64,000 bases of DNA, from positions 52,898,487 through 52,962,486 of the forward strand of contig OZ021727.1 of NCBI GenBank assembly GCA_963978545.1. Reading direction: 5' to 3'. Shown one piece after another: positions 1 to 11,731 of the stretch. The translations under genes and the position numbers were made by a program. This DNA comes from Linyphia triangularis. Lineage: Eukaryota; Arthropoda; Arachnida; Araneae; Linyphiidae. Under the pieces are notes generated by a model, which was given only the letters and a program-made list of their open reading frames with translations, had not been told where the DNA came from and ran no database searches. Numbering within the stretch: the stretch's first letter is position 1; each line of letters starts with the position of its first letter.

Positions 1-523
1 TGTCCTCACACTTTTCCCGTGCGTCGATGAAAAACATGCATTTTTTTTAAATAAAAATATATACATTGAATTTCAGTTTTTACAAAACTTTATTTTTTAT
101 TTTACAATTTAATCACAAACTGTTGTACAACTTCTTAAAAAAAATACAAAATTAATTAAAATTGTTATTTTAGAAAACACATATGTCAAGTGCGTCGGTA
201 ATTTAACAATTGCGTCAAAGGAATATTTTTAAGTTTATTACAGTTTATTTTAAATACAATTATTGCAAAATTCCATTTATACGTTAAAACAGTTCTAAAT
301 TAATATATAGGGAAAACGGAAAGTAAATAAGTCTTACACTTAGATTAAATACCTATGCATGTTTCCCAATCATCACTCAAAATATTCAAATGCAAGATCT
401 CCACGAGGGGGTTTTTCTTCTGAAGAATTTAGTTTAGCGAAATAAGTAAGTTTATGTTCTTTAAATTGAGATTTCTAAGTCTTCCTTCCTGCTTTTAAAA
501 ATAAAGAAATTTAAAAGTGTTCC
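1..523. other. AT-rich sequence, nothing recognised
   Basis: AT-rich DNA with short A and T runs. I see no open frame, RNA gene or repeat boundary here. Confidence 0.5.
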
Positions 524-964
524 TTGAAACTATTAAGCCAGGATATTTTCTGTTTTATAATGGTACAAGTACTCATTCATCAAGTTTATAATCTTGTATT
601 TAGTCTGTTGTTTCTAGAGCATTCTGAAGAAAGACTCAATGACTCAAGACTCTATGACTCAATGTACGGATCTATTGATCACGAAATCCGGCCATTTGAT
701 TTAATTGTGTCTTTATTGGGAAAACTAAGCCAACCACGACAGAAATTATCAAGTGGATCAACAGACCCTCATCTTCAAAAGCTGTACTTTCATATTGGTT
801 TAACTGAAGGGAGCTTCCTGTACTCTCATGTTGTACAGCATGATCATCATATCATATTTGAATTCAATAACAGAAGGAAACATAGATTTTTGACTTTTAT
901 TGAAGCAGAATATATGGTGGCGAAAGTTGCTGCATTATATTCTTGCACTTTTTTCATGATATAA
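524..964 (+). CDS. Unrecognised open frame (146 codons), doubtful
   Basis: An open frame of 146 codons beginning at a TTG; the first ATG is 13 codons in, at 560. The predicted peptide has no signal peptide, zinc-binding pattern or motif I recognise. Its N-terminal third is hydrophobic and its middle is polar. On the opposite strand the same stretch also contains open segments (see 847-1285), so at most one strand is likely to be coding. There is no obvious splice acceptor or polyadenylation signal tied to it. It could be a chance frame, an exon of an unidentified gene, or the complement of a decayed coding segment. Confidence 0.15.
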   Translation: MKLLSQDIFCFIMVQVLIHQVYNLVFSLLFLEHSEERLNDSRLYDSMYGSIDHEIRPFDLIVSLLGKLSQPRQKLSSGSTDPHLQKLYFHIGLTEGSFLYSHVVQHDHHIIFEFNNRRKHRFLTFIEAEYMVAKVAALYSCTFFMI

Positions 965-1285
965 ATAATTTGATTCTTTAGCTTTTCGATCTCTTCCATC
1001 ACTAATATAATATACGGATTCAAGATGACGCGATCTTTCTTCTGACACCAGTTGTTAAGATTATTTTCTTAGAACAGACATGATATTGGACAACCAAAAT
1101 AACTTCTATTCTTCTTCTCCAAAACTACAGCTATTTTTGATAAAGCAGCGGAAATCCTCAAATAAGCTCTTCAGGGATTGCTTATTTAGAAGCTCTTGAA
1201 AAGCATTTGAGAGAGTTAAGAGTCCCAATCGTATCAATTTAACAGCTGCAATAAGCTTCCCGTTGCTCAAAAACATCGGCTGCAT
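847..1285 (-). pseudogene. Coding-like segment in two frames, possibly decayed
   Basis: Two minus-strand open stretches follow each other. The first, 1285 to 1106, encodes 59 residues from an ATG. It has mixed codons, a hydrophobic leucine-rich middle (AAVKLIRLGLLTLSNAFQEL) and a charged end before TAG. It sits just after an acceptor-like TACTAATGCAG, so it could also be an exon starting near 1281. The second, 999 to 847, encodes 50 residues beginning MEEIEKLKNQ and looks like a short helical or coiled-coil start. The frames differ, which suggests decay or an unrecognised intron. I do not recognise the family. Base composition is less AT-rich than the flanks, the main reason for listing it. 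Confidence 0.22.
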
Positions 1286-3036
1286 TAGTAACAGATCAAT
1301 ATCAAAACATCAACAAGCATAATTGAATTGGACTAGATCCCGATTAAATCCAGATTTTATATAAAGGATTAAATCAGATTGTATAGGAAGGAGATTATCT
1401 GTCTTATCAAAGAATTTAAACAACCTAACCGTGGCACTACTTTAAAACTTGTATTTTCTCGAACATAAATTTATTTTCATTAATAAAAATAAGTAATTAA
1501 AAGTATTTGCAGAATATACAAAAAATAGAATGTACTAATTATTTGCGTTGAAATTTTTTTTACAAAAAGTCGTTTGTATCGACATATACCAATAGCGTAA
1601 AATTTTTGTTTAAACGTAACATGTGAAGATTTTAGAAAAGTATAAACTGGAGTAGAAACAAGCTGAGAAAATATTTTTCCATAAAAGTTCTTTATTTATT
1701 AAAAATAATTATACAAGTTGTGTTACTTTTTAAGTTATAGTTATTTAGATGCGCCTGCCTGAAATGAATGTCAGTTTCAATAAAGTAAAATCTCTTCATG
1801 GATCAACGCTCTAAAAGTTGCTTGTCGCAGCGTTGCAAGTTAGGTATAACATCTGCACCAATCTTATCAAGAAGACACGCTTGATCGCTCCTCCAGTAGC
1901 TACTTAGAGCATAAACTCGTTGATGCTTAAGTAAGCGAAAATTTCGGCTAATTAAATTTCATTTGTGAAACTAAAATTCTTGTTCACACGTGTGAAGAAA
2001 AACTTGACTCCGAGCTTTCGTTCAGTTAACAAAGCGGAAGGTTATTTCTTTTAACAAACCAAATGTTTCCGCAAGTTTTTTCAAGGTGATAGCTTTGAGC
2101 TCTGCTTTCTGAAGAAAGACTGATAAGAAGAAAACTTATTTAGTTATATTTTACGAATGAAAATATTTTCTTAGAATCCCTTTCTATCTTCTTGGTAGAA
2201 GTGAAATAGTTTGTTAAAAATGCAATTATGTAAGTATTAAATAAAGCATAAAATTACTTAAATAAATTATGGATGCAAAATGTAATAGTTCCCTGTTTGA
2301 AAATTATTTTTGTAAATACTAAAACATTATTTTGAAAAATTATCAGAATACTTTTAATTGTATAAAAATGATGTGGAATATGGAAAAGTTGATCTTAGCA
2401 TTCAATTTCTATTACAAGAGATTGGACATTTGAACTCTTCACATGTTGATATATTTTTGTATAAACAATTGTTTGAAAAATATCTGGAAATCTGTGGTAC
2501 TAAAACTTTATAGCATATATATATTTTTTTTGTTAGCAATGTAAGAGGAAATTTAGATTTTTTTTTAAGTAGAATTCTTTAACTCTTTATCTATTAAGCA
2601 ACATATGGCATTAGAGTTATATTCCTTGCTTTTACTTTTAAACATACTATTACTTAAAATGCAGTAATATTTTGGTTGGGGCACCTTGAAACCTTTTAAT
2701 GTGGGGTACAATGAAACAGTTAAGGGTGCCACAAAAAGAAATAAACAGATAATTTTTTTTAATTTTTTTTTTTAAAATTAAATAAAAAACATAAAAATAC
2801 GAAAATAGAAAGTTAGTAGAGAAGGTATAAGAAGATGATGTGTTGACTAACAACTGTAGTTTGACAATGCGTTTGAGTCTTATGTTCACTTTTTTATTCA
2901 ATGAAAAGTAACTGAAACAAATTTGAATAATTAATTTTCTTTTGAAAAAACTGTTGTTTTAAAGAGCTATTGGCTGTTTAAAGACTTGAAAAAGAAGGAC
3001 TATTATAAGAGATTCTTTAGTTTTCAAAATGCTATG
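1286..3036. other. AT-rich sequence, no gene recognised
   Basis: Mostly AT-rich. A slightly GC-richer patch at about 1740-1930 has no sustained open frame. A short inverted repeat (GGCACCTT / AAGGGTGCC) lies at about 2685-2735. Nothing else is supportable. Confidence 0.5.
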
Positions 3037-3166
3037 CATTCAAAAGTATTACACATACAAATACGAGTACGTATAGAACAATTGTAGAGTGTGCTGAATA
3101 TTTGGGGATTCTGCGGTTATTTTCATATATCGCTCATATTTATACGTGTAATACTACCTTTGAATG
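3037..3166. repeat. 130 bp inverted-repeat unit, MITE-like
   Basis: The outer ~30 bases form an inverted repeat. The left end begins CATTCAAAAGTATTACACAT and the right end is its imperfect complement, ending CTACCTTTGAATG. The small interior is AT-rich. No clear target duplication is seen, so assignment to a transposon superfamily is not possible. A MITE is the simplest reading; a chance hairpin in AT-rich DNA is less likely given the arm length. Confidence 0.4.
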
Positions 3167-6100
3167 TATAACGTTTTAAAAATTAAAAAAAATTTCATGA
3201 GAAGTAATTTTCCAACAATGTCAGTAGCTTGTGAACTTTTACCTTATTTTCTGAAATTCAAAACTCTAGAGATTCCAAATTCCCTATAACCCATTTTTAT
3301 AATGTAAAGAAATTATTTACAAAAAAAAAAAAAAAAATATGAATCCTATAGACTATGAATAAGTTTTTTTTGCAATATATAACGATATTTTATAATTTGT
3401 TTTCTGTTTTCTTATATGTGCTATTGATTTTTTTAGTGTTTTTGTATGGAAGTGGCTTATACGTTTTTTGTTCTTAACTAAGAGATGTTAATCAGACAAT
3501 AGAATATTTCCAAACTTTTTCTTAAACAGATACAACAGTATATCACCTTCCATATCTGTAGTAAAAAGTATATTTTGGGTTATATTTTTCATGCGTTTTG
3601 AAAAATTCCAAAACTACCTTAAAATCTAAAAACACAATTTTTAACACAGTATTATCATAAAAAACATAATGGAAATATATACCTTAAATGCATTGTTGAT
3701 GACGTGTTATAATTTTTTTTCCGATGATACGAAGCGTTTATTTTATATTTATGAAAAGATTTCACCATAACTTTCCGAATATTTCTATTTATTTTTCCAA
3801 ACTTATGCCTAAAAGTGAAATTTAATTTAAGAGTAAAATGCATTATTACTTGATATTTATAAACAGTTCTTTTAAATACATTTCATTACGTTACTGTTAA
3901 AGATATTAACATTGATTTCAATGCAGATAGATTGCAATGAAACTTATGATTAGTATAACATGAGAGCAACCATTTGACATAAACTTCAAACAAATGTACA
4001 CTTTTACATGTAACGTACACAGACAATAAACATTTTGTAGTTGACGAATAAAGCGCACACGGGAAATTTAATCTTTTAAAAATAATTGTTTTCTTGGTGT
4101 ACAATGATATCAGAGAGAATACTTGTAACTGATTTCTATGTTTTATGTTCAGCATTTCTAACATAAAATTTTCATTTCGTTTTATCTAATGTATTATTCA
4201 AATCGCAACAGACATGGCAAAAGTTCCAACTCTCTTTTCATTTCATCCTTTTCACTTAAAAAACCCCCAAAAGAAGTAACAAATGTGACAAGCAAAAAAA
4301 CGGTATATTCCATTATGGCGCTCCAATATTGCTTTCAACCATCCTTGTATAGAAATGTACGTAGTGAACTATTTATTTATATCGGGTTCTGTGCCTAGGT
4401 ATTGCGATTTCGCATCTTTCGCATGCATCAAATATGACAGACGTATGCGTCAAATACTGATTTTTTCCTCGGAATCTGACTTTATTTTTTTAAATAGTTG
4501 AACTCTGAGGGAAGCTATGACAGGATATTCAAAACATTTGCAAAAGAAAGTGCATTCACCCACATTTTGCTTTCAGGCTGACACAATGGTAAATGACATT
4601 GTAAAGTTCAATATATCGGGGGAAATTTAGACTCGCTTTCGTATTTTGAGCAGCAGAAGTAAAACTTCTCATCTTTTATTCTGAGAGTTATTTCATCTAG
4701 AAATGGACGATTTTTTTTTTTTTTTTTTTTAACTTTTGAAGTGTACAAGGACAAAATGGAACTAAAGTGAGATAGAGAGAAAATTCTTTAAGATTAGTGG
4801 TGGTGTTATTTTTTAAATTTTGTCCCAGCAACCACTTTTGTCTCAAAGCTACACACGCGAACTCTTCATTAAAAATGCATTTTGCTAAATATAAGTTAAA
4901 GTAAAAACTCTTTTTGACCTACAACAATCATTAGATTCTAACAAAATCAATCTAGTGAACTTTATTTTTGTTATTTGTTGTCGTATATGAAAATATGTTT
5001 CGTATTCTTAAATGGTATGTCTTAGTTGTAAACCCATAATAAACTTTAAATTTAATTTGATACTCAGATGATTTTTGTTTGCTATTTGATGTAAGGCATC
5101 AATGTAAATTACAAAAGTTCTCCAAATAAAGTAAAAAATCATTAGAAAAAGTATGATTGTAGTGTGTTAATTTATTTTAGAAGTTCTAAAATCATAATAT
5201 TTATTCAGTTCCAGTAGATGCTAATTAAAAAACGCTAAATTAATTCAATGAGCGAAAATATTTGTAAAATCAACTGAGAAACAATGCATTAAAATACGTA
5301 TACATCACTTTAAAATATTAATAAATAACAAAACAAATTTAATGTTTCGATTCTCACATCTAGGCTTACCACTTACATATAAGAAAGCATGCTTAAAACA
5401 AAATAATTCAATCATCAGAAAGTATTAATTACACTTTTAAAACGGATTGTATTAAAACAGATTTGATAATATTGCAATCAGCAATGTACGAATTTACTTT
5501 TCAAATAAAGGTAACTACTGAAAATAAATATAAAAATAAAGCAATTCACTTTCTTTCAATTCACATTTTAAATTAGAAAATTTTATTAAAAAAGTAGTAT
5601 TTTTTTAATCAACTTCTTGTAATATTAAAAACATTTTTATAATTGATAGTTTACCCCTACGAGAGAATTAAAAATTAAATATTTTTTTTACGATTACACA
5701 TGTAAATTACAATATTATTTATATACATATATTTCTGTACCTTATTTTGCACAATTTTGTAATTTTCCCTAATAATTCCCAATAACGAAATAAATCCCGG
5801 GTCAATATTTTAGGATACCTTGCATCGAGGAATTTTTAAAAAAAATATTGTTTAGTTAGTTATATTGTAATTTGAGTGTTCTATATGTACGTTATAGCTA
5901 ATAAGATTAATTTGGATGTTATACATAATATATGAGTGTTATATATAATTAATGGGAGTATTATACAGAATTACTGGTTTTTATTTATAAAATACTATTA
6001 TATATAATAAATGGTTATTATGCATAATAAGCATTTATTATGTACTTTGTAGTACTTGTGTCATTATATATTGTCAAATAAATTTTTAAAGTGTCAATAG

Positions 6101-7567
6101 AAATATTTTTCTTTTTTAAATATTTCGATAATTATTTTAGTGATACGCTTGCTTTACTGAACTTTATTCGAATACCTCATAGTGTTACTTATTTAAAAAA
6201 TCTCAAATATAAATTTTCAAAAAGCAATTTTTAAGATTTTAAAATAAAAAAATAGAAAAACAACAACCTGAGAATATTAGTCTTAATAATAATTTCATAA
6301 ACATTAATTTTATTTTTAAAACTTTAAATCATTTAGTATTGTTAAGTTGATGCAGCACAACATTCTACTCACTGTAAATGTTTCTAAATGGTCTAAAAAG
6401 TTTGATTGTACGCTTCTTGATTTTTGTGGAAAGTTTTGTCACAAGCAACAAAATATTTTCTCAAAATTTATATCTTTAGATTTAAAAATCTTTTTTCTTA
6501 GACCAAGTAGAACTTTTTTACTTACGAACTTCAAGATGAAGTTAATGTCTAGTCGACGCGAAATGTCAGAAAATAAATCAAGAACTAATTTCCGTTTTTT
6601 CAGTAAGTATTTTCTAAAAATAACGACCCGTTACGGAGAAAAAAATAAATGATGACCGGGTGTGTTATTAATAAAACGGGAGTTGATAAAAATGTTCGTT
6701 ATCCAATTTATTGACATGAAATAGTGAAGCTTATTAAGAATCGTCAGTGTTTCTGAAACATTGCGAAAGTTTGTGACCAGTAAATTAATTAATATCATGT
6801 TATAAGTCTTTCCAGTTTTACGTGTGAAAGGGCACGTTCTTGTAGGCAGTTATTCGTGAGTGCTTAATATCATAATCATTGGGGATTTGTTGCAAATCAA
6901 GAAATTTAATCATGACTTAGGTCAGTGAAGCTATACATTTTCTTCTTATTTTTTAAATGACTAAAAAGAAATGTACATTTTTATGTACGTGATAAATTTG
7001 ATCACGCGAAATCTGTTCATTGATTTAAAGAAACAATGTTCAAGGTTGGGTCATGGCTTAGTTATTTGTGGGAAAATTACATTTAAAGATACAATTGTAT
7101 ACTTTTTTTAGCTTTTAAGTATTGATACATGCAAAATAGTTTTAGGAAACTATTTATAAATTAAATAAATAATCTTCATAAATTGAACCAAATTCATTAA
7201 AATAATTATTGGTATCCATATATTATGAACAAAGACGTATTTTTGTCGGAGTTACTCTTCCTAAACTATTGAATCAATTTTTATATTCAAAATGTAATTT
7301 TTAAAGGGTATAAACTGTTAATATGCCACAATTTTCTATAAGTGTAAAAAATATTAATTAATTTGTTAAACTCGATAATTTTTTTATTACTGCAATATTG
7401 CGGCAGTGTTTTTCGATATTCAGAATGGCAACATCTTACAGCATTTGTCTTTACTACACTTTTCAAACCTGATCCGCATTTTCTAGATGTTAGTAACTTT
7501 TTATTTATTTTAAATTGTGTGATTTCATTTTATTTTCATTAAAAAATGTTTTTTTTTTTTTTTAATT
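3167..7567. other. AT-rich intergenic or intronic DNA
   Basis: About 4.4 kb with homopolymer A/T runs (for example 3320-3336 and 4711-4730) and a loose AT-rich near-tandem stretch at about 5880-6030 with repeated GTTATAnATAATA-like blocks. Short open frames here (for example 6347-6652) have AT-driven codon use and no recognisable motif. I see no gene. Confidence 0.45.
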
Positions 7568-7663
7568 GGAACTCGGAGATTGAGCATCTTTTGGACTCTC
7601 AAAGTCTATTTGGCCGCTCTATTGCTGGGTTTATATTTCTGTATCGTCTCCGTTAGTGGACAA
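7568..7663 (+). CDS. Possible exon encoding a hydrophobic signal or membrane segment
   Basis: An open stretch translating to a basic start (GTRRLS) followed by a long hydrophobic core (LAALLLGLYFCIVSVSG) and then a GT (CAA|GTATTG) that could be a splice donor. The shape resembles a secretion signal or a single membrane span. It is distinctly less AT-rich than its surroundings and follows a long T tract with an AG. The only nearby ATG (7546) is out of frame, so this cannot be a simple first exon from that ATG. No family recognised; it may be fortuitous. Confidence 0.2.
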
Positions 7664-8657
7664 GTATTGTGTACACGTAATTATCATATCATTGAAATTC
7701 AGTTTTGGGACACTTACAAGGAAATTACTAGCATTATACGGTTTTTTTAGGGAATTAATTTTAAGTGATTTATAAAAAAATGTACGGGCTGGTGGAACGA
7801 TAAAACAAAGTAACAGGATTTACCTTTTCATTGATTGAAAAAAAAGAATTATCGCATTTTAAATGGTTTAGATTCCTACTATTTCTTACTATGTTTTAGT
7901 AACTATGTTTGGTGTTGAAACTTGGAAATTATTTGACTTACTATCAAATATTGAGTGAAAATTGAAAGAATATTACATATTATGTTACATATATAATTTC
8001 CCGCTGACCATTTTCGCCAAACAAAAATTATCGCTACTTGGTAATGAGTCAAATGGTGAAATAAAAAACAACACTGTGAATCTACCAAACAATTCCCTTT
8101 AAATTCGTATTTTGGAAGGCTACACATTTGTTGCTTTTTTTGGACCCCATTAAGCATTTTTTATCTCCTAATTGTTTGGCACTGTTTCAAAGTTGACTGG
8201 ATAATGCGAAAATGTCAATATTATTTATACTTTAGACAAATCTGAGCCTAAGTTACCAAAAATTGGATGATGTCTATATTGCAGGTGTTCTTATGTTAAT
8301 AATCCTTTTTTTTATAGTCCCAAGAACGAGCTTGGATCAATCTATATGTGTGAATCTATAGATCAAATGGCATAAAATATTTTAAGTAGCTTGTATGCTA
8401 ATGACACTATGCCCCAGAATGATTGTAAAGTGTCAAATTCACATAAGTGACAGATTATTCATAAAAAGATAAATTTTGCTTACTTTTTCAATTTTATCAA
8501 TATTTCTATAGTACAATACACGATAAAACTTCTTCCCCGATGGATTCTTAAACCTAACTGTCTACATTTCAGGGTTTAAGTGATGGAATGCCATGAAACC
8601 GCTTTCTAATACTATTTTGTTAGAGTTTATTAGGTACCATTTTGATAGAGACAACAT
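7664..8657. other. AT-rich sequence, nothing recognised
   Basis: No motif-bearing open frame or repeat boundary is seen here. It ends at the target duplication of the P-like element. Confidence 0.45.
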
Positions 8658-8665
8658 AGGTGTAC
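8658..8665. repeat. Left 8 bp target-site duplication of the P-like element
   Basis: AGGTGTAC, matching ATGTGTAC at 10155-10162 in seven of eight bases. Confidence 0.65.
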
Positions 8666-8776
8666 CATCGATATAGATAAACAACTGGATAGACTGCTCC
8701 GATGGCCACGCAAGGCGAAAAATGCACCGGCAGAAATATTTGCTTTCCTGCCAATGGTGGGACGATTTCCTGAATC

Positions 8777-8854
8777 ATGGTTAATTACTGTGTTGCATAT
8801 AATTGCAACAACAGCGCAAATCGGAAAAATATGAACAATAGTTTTCACCGGCAA
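8777..8854 (+). CDS. THAP-type zinc-finger start of a P-like transposase
   Basis: A 26-codon segment beginning with ATG encodes MVNYCVAYNCNN followed by a polar stretch and SFHRQ. This is the start of a THAP DNA-binding domain: first cysteine at residue 5, second at residue 10 (C-x4-C), and the SFH motif at 22-24 that normally precedes FP. THAP domains bind DNA through a C2CH zinc site and are the site-specific DNA-binding part of P transposases and host THAP proteins. A GT follows at once (CAA|GTAAAA), a plausible splice donor. Its location just inside a terminal inverted repeat fits a P transposase first exon. It could instead be a host THAP exon, but the inverted repeats make that less likely. 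Confidence 0.5.
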
Positions 8855-9004
8855 GTAAAAAATAGTCATTCAAATATGTTAATGCATTTTTTAAAATTAT
8901 TAATATTATTATTATTTTTTTTTTTTTAAATACCTAAAATTACCCTTCTAACATTGATTGCTCGTGGTTAATGATTAATCTCTTATATGGCAATTCATAT
9001 CATA

Positions 9005-9290
9005 AATAATATATTTTAAATTCAGAACAAATAATATATTTTAAATTCAGAACAAATAATGTATTTTAAATTCAGAACAAATAATATATTTTAAATTCAG
9101 AACAAATAATATATTTTAAATTCAGAACAAATAATATATTTTAAATTCAGAACAAATAATATATTTTAAATTCAGAACAAATAATATATTTTAAATTCAG
9201 AACAAATAATATATTTTAAATTCAGAACAAATAATATATTTTAAATTCAGAACAAATAATATATTTTAAATTCAGAACAAATAGTATATT
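9005..9290. repeat. 25 bp minisatellite, about 11 copies
   Basis: The pentamer TTCAG recurs exactly every 25 bases from 9021 to 9271 (11 copies). The unit contains AACAAATAATATATTTTAAA. Copies are almost identical; one has G for A near 9061, and the last unit degenerates to ATAGTATATTATG. The array lies inside the P-like element. Near-identity implies recent expansion or homogenisation. Confidence 0.95.
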
Positions 9291-10015
9291 ATGATCTAGA
9301 ATAAAAACTTTTTTTAATATTTTTTTAATCCTTGTTTTTATTCGTTTTCAAGGGCATTTGGCAAAGAAATGGGAAAAGAAAGCGACATTAAAACTCTACT
9401 TGTTCACTCATTTAATAGTTAAAATAATTACTCTGTTTATTTATAACTGGATAATTTGTTTTAGATATGTTTTATTTAATGGTATGTTCTTATACGTTTT
9501 CATGAACATTTAGTTATTGTATTGCCTACAATTAAGATTTTTTCAGAGACCCACTTCAGAATTAACGGATCAAATATATGTCTTCGAAACTTAAATTTTT
9601 TTTTTTTTTTTTTTTGTGTTACATTAGCTATAGTATAAATGAAATTTTGCTATCTTATTATTACTTATTTTCAACTGGTTTACTGTATTTCTTCAATTTT
9701 CTTTAATTTCTACTTCTAAAATAAATATGTTTTTAAAGTCTATTATTTGTTTATTGTATTCTCATAACTTGTAGATAATAATTTATTTTTTAAAACAGTT
9801 AATTTATGTAACTTAAAATTTCAAGAATTAAATTCAAATCAATAAAGATAAAACACGTTTACAGATATCGACAGTAACTAATCTCAAATGTTTGATCCAA
9901 ATATACAAATCCTATATTTAGAATTATTTTGATCAGTTTTGTTTATTGGTTAAACTATTTTCTTCAAATATGTTTTATTCTTATTTTTTATTTTTGCTTG
10001 CGAAATTTCAAAGTA

Positions 10016-10111
10016 ATGCAAATATATCATAAAGATCGAAGAAAATCCACATCGGCAATACAAATTTCTCCATCCAAGCATTTCGCTTCCGTGGTATCAA
10101 AGGCTTGTTTC
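10016..10111 (+). pseudogene. Degraded second half of a THAP domain
   Basis: In one open frame this segment encodes HKDRRKSTSAIQISPSKHF and then SVVSKACF. It resembles the part of a THAP domain where basic residues precede W..AI and PSKHxxVCSxHF. The final zinc ligands expected in CSxHF are not intact (V and A in place of C and H), and the usual tryptophan is missing, so it is probably decayed. Joining it directly to the exon at 8777-8854 through the nearest AG (10012-10013) does not keep frame. The intron arrangement is therefore unresolved. Confidence 0.3.
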
Positions 10112-10154
10112 CCCAGAGTTAGGCAGTCTATCCAGTTGTTTATCTATATCGATG

Positions 10155-11568
10155 ATGTGTACACAGTGCATGTATTTAAATTACTTCGGTGGCTAGTGAA
10201 CTCTAATGAGCAGAGAGTGAACTTCTCTTTTCCCACTTTAATATTTACGATTTATTGAAATTAATGTCCTTATATTCATACTAATATGATACTGTATTAT
10301 TTTATCCAACTGACAAATGCCTCCTAGAAAGTGCATTAACTACTGTGATACCCATGAAAGTTAATACAAAAATGGGTTTGTCTTTTAATGACTTAAAAGT
10401 AAATAGTATACTTTGCACATATTATTTAAAAAATATTTTTATTTTTTATGAAAGGGTAGAGTTTCTCAATAGACAATTTTATTATTTTATTTAATATGAA
10501 TTATTTAATAAGGAATCTTTAGTTTATCCTAAAAAAATAAAACAATAAATCACAAATTGAATAAATGAGATTGACGCAACTTAATTACAGAACTTTGGGA
10601 AATGTACTTAGTCAGCTGTAAACTGAATTTCTTTTTTTGTCTGTCATTCTCAGCAGAAAGCTGTACTATTTTTAAAGGATATTTTATCTTTTTGAAAAGC
10701 AACACACAGTATCATTCAACAACTGTCAGAAAAGAGTTTCTTTAAACTTAACTCAGGAAATTGGAATGCCATGAAATACTAGTAACGCATTATTTTAAAA
10801 TATTATATTAGTGTGGCAGCCATGATATTAGGAGCATTCAGGAAAGTAGAAGAATGTTTTATTAAAGAAAGGGTATACAAATAAAAATGCTGAATAATCG
10901 TTTGATTTAATAAGTAGATATTTCCCCGAGGATAAGTAAGAATATAATGTAATATCTTAAATTTTTGTTAATGCAGTTTTTTACATTAAAATGTGTTGTA
11001 GACTTAGGGGAGTAGAGATATATCACATACATATATGTATAAAAATTGGATCGATTATTGGGATTCAAAGATTGAATTAAATCGTTGCTTGTTTAGTGGC
11101 TTCAAATGAAAGTTTTTCTAAGAAGTATTTAAACTATTTTTTAATTTTAATAATAGAGCGGAATGACAATATATTTCAACATAAAACATATTTTCCCAAT
11201 AAAAACACTTATGCTGACCGCTTTACGGTTGGATTCTGGCAGTGGTGGCTAAGAGTATACAGCCTTTTGCTTATATTGGCTAAATGTAGGCCCCTTTCTG
11301 GCTTGCCAGCATTCTGTTTATTTGCAGCCATACATCAACGAGCCAGCATTGAGCTGTCTGCAATAACCTATTAATATGCTCGCCACCAATGAATCATTGC
11401 TGTTGCAACAGATTGGCAAAGTGGCCGTTTGGGCATGCGCGAACTACTCATGTTAATGGACACCATGTTGAACCGTTGAAGGAGAACGTATCGCAGACGT
11501 GATACCGAGTAAAATTCAGTGATGATATAAGAGACAAGGTAAATAACATTGTCTTTGTTTCTGTTTTC
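10155..11568. other. AT-rich DNA with a GC-richer patch near 11.2-11.5 kb
   Basis: The first 1 kb is AT-rich without a recognisable gene. From about 11220 to 11520 composition is more balanced, and the motif AATGCTGGC recurs on the minus strand, suggesting a dispersed repeat of unknown type. Open frames on both strands overlap and carry no motif. The stretch ends at the target duplication of the SINE at 11569. Confidence 0.35.
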
Positions 11569-11731
11569 GAAGCCCAGTAGAGCAGTGGGCTGCCAAGCCA
11601 CAGGTTCGATCCCCGAACTGGGTAAGGTGGACTCAGACGGTGGCTCGATTAAAGGAGAATCAAGCATGATTGGGAACCAAACACTGGGGGTTCGTGTCAG
11701 ACTGCGGGCTATTACGTCCCTGAGTTTAGTT
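11569..11731 (+). mobile_element. Short tRNA-derived SINE (family C), 163 bp
   Basis: The unit begins GAAGCCCAGTAGAGCAGTGG. It contains an A-box-like TAGAGCAGTGGGC and a B-box-like GGTTCGATCCC at the spacing of an internal RNA polymerase III promoter. It is flanked by perfect 15 bp direct repeats TTTGTTTCTGTTTTC (11554-11568 and 11732-11746), the hallmark of LINE-type retroposition. The body after the tRNA-like head is only about 100 bp, with no long A tail; the 3' end is T-rich. I do not recognise a named family. Perfect duplications suggest a fairly recent insertion. Confidence 0.7.

Larger units (their letters stand above)
8666..10154 (+). mobile_element. P-element-like DNA transposon (1,489 bp, internally decayed)
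   Basis: The ends are perfect 32 bp terminal inverted repeats (8666-8697 and 10123-10154), both beginning CATCGATATAGATAAAC when read inward. Flanking 8-mers are AGGTGTAC on the left (8658-8665) and ATGTGTAC on the right (10155-10162), matching at seven of eight positions; P elements make 8 bp duplications. About 80 bp inside the left repeat an ATG opens a THAP-type zinc-finger start, as in P transposases, and a second THAP-like stretch lies near the right end. Most of the interior is AT-rich and carries a 25 bp minisatellite, and no catalytic domain is visible, so this copy is non-autonomous. Superfamily placement is by structure plus THAP, not by terminal-repeat sequence identity. Confidence 0.72.

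Noticed and set aside
9005..9290. CRISPR-like regular repeats
   Set aside because: The 25 bp units abut with no variable spacers, and the context is eukaryotic; it is a minisatellite.
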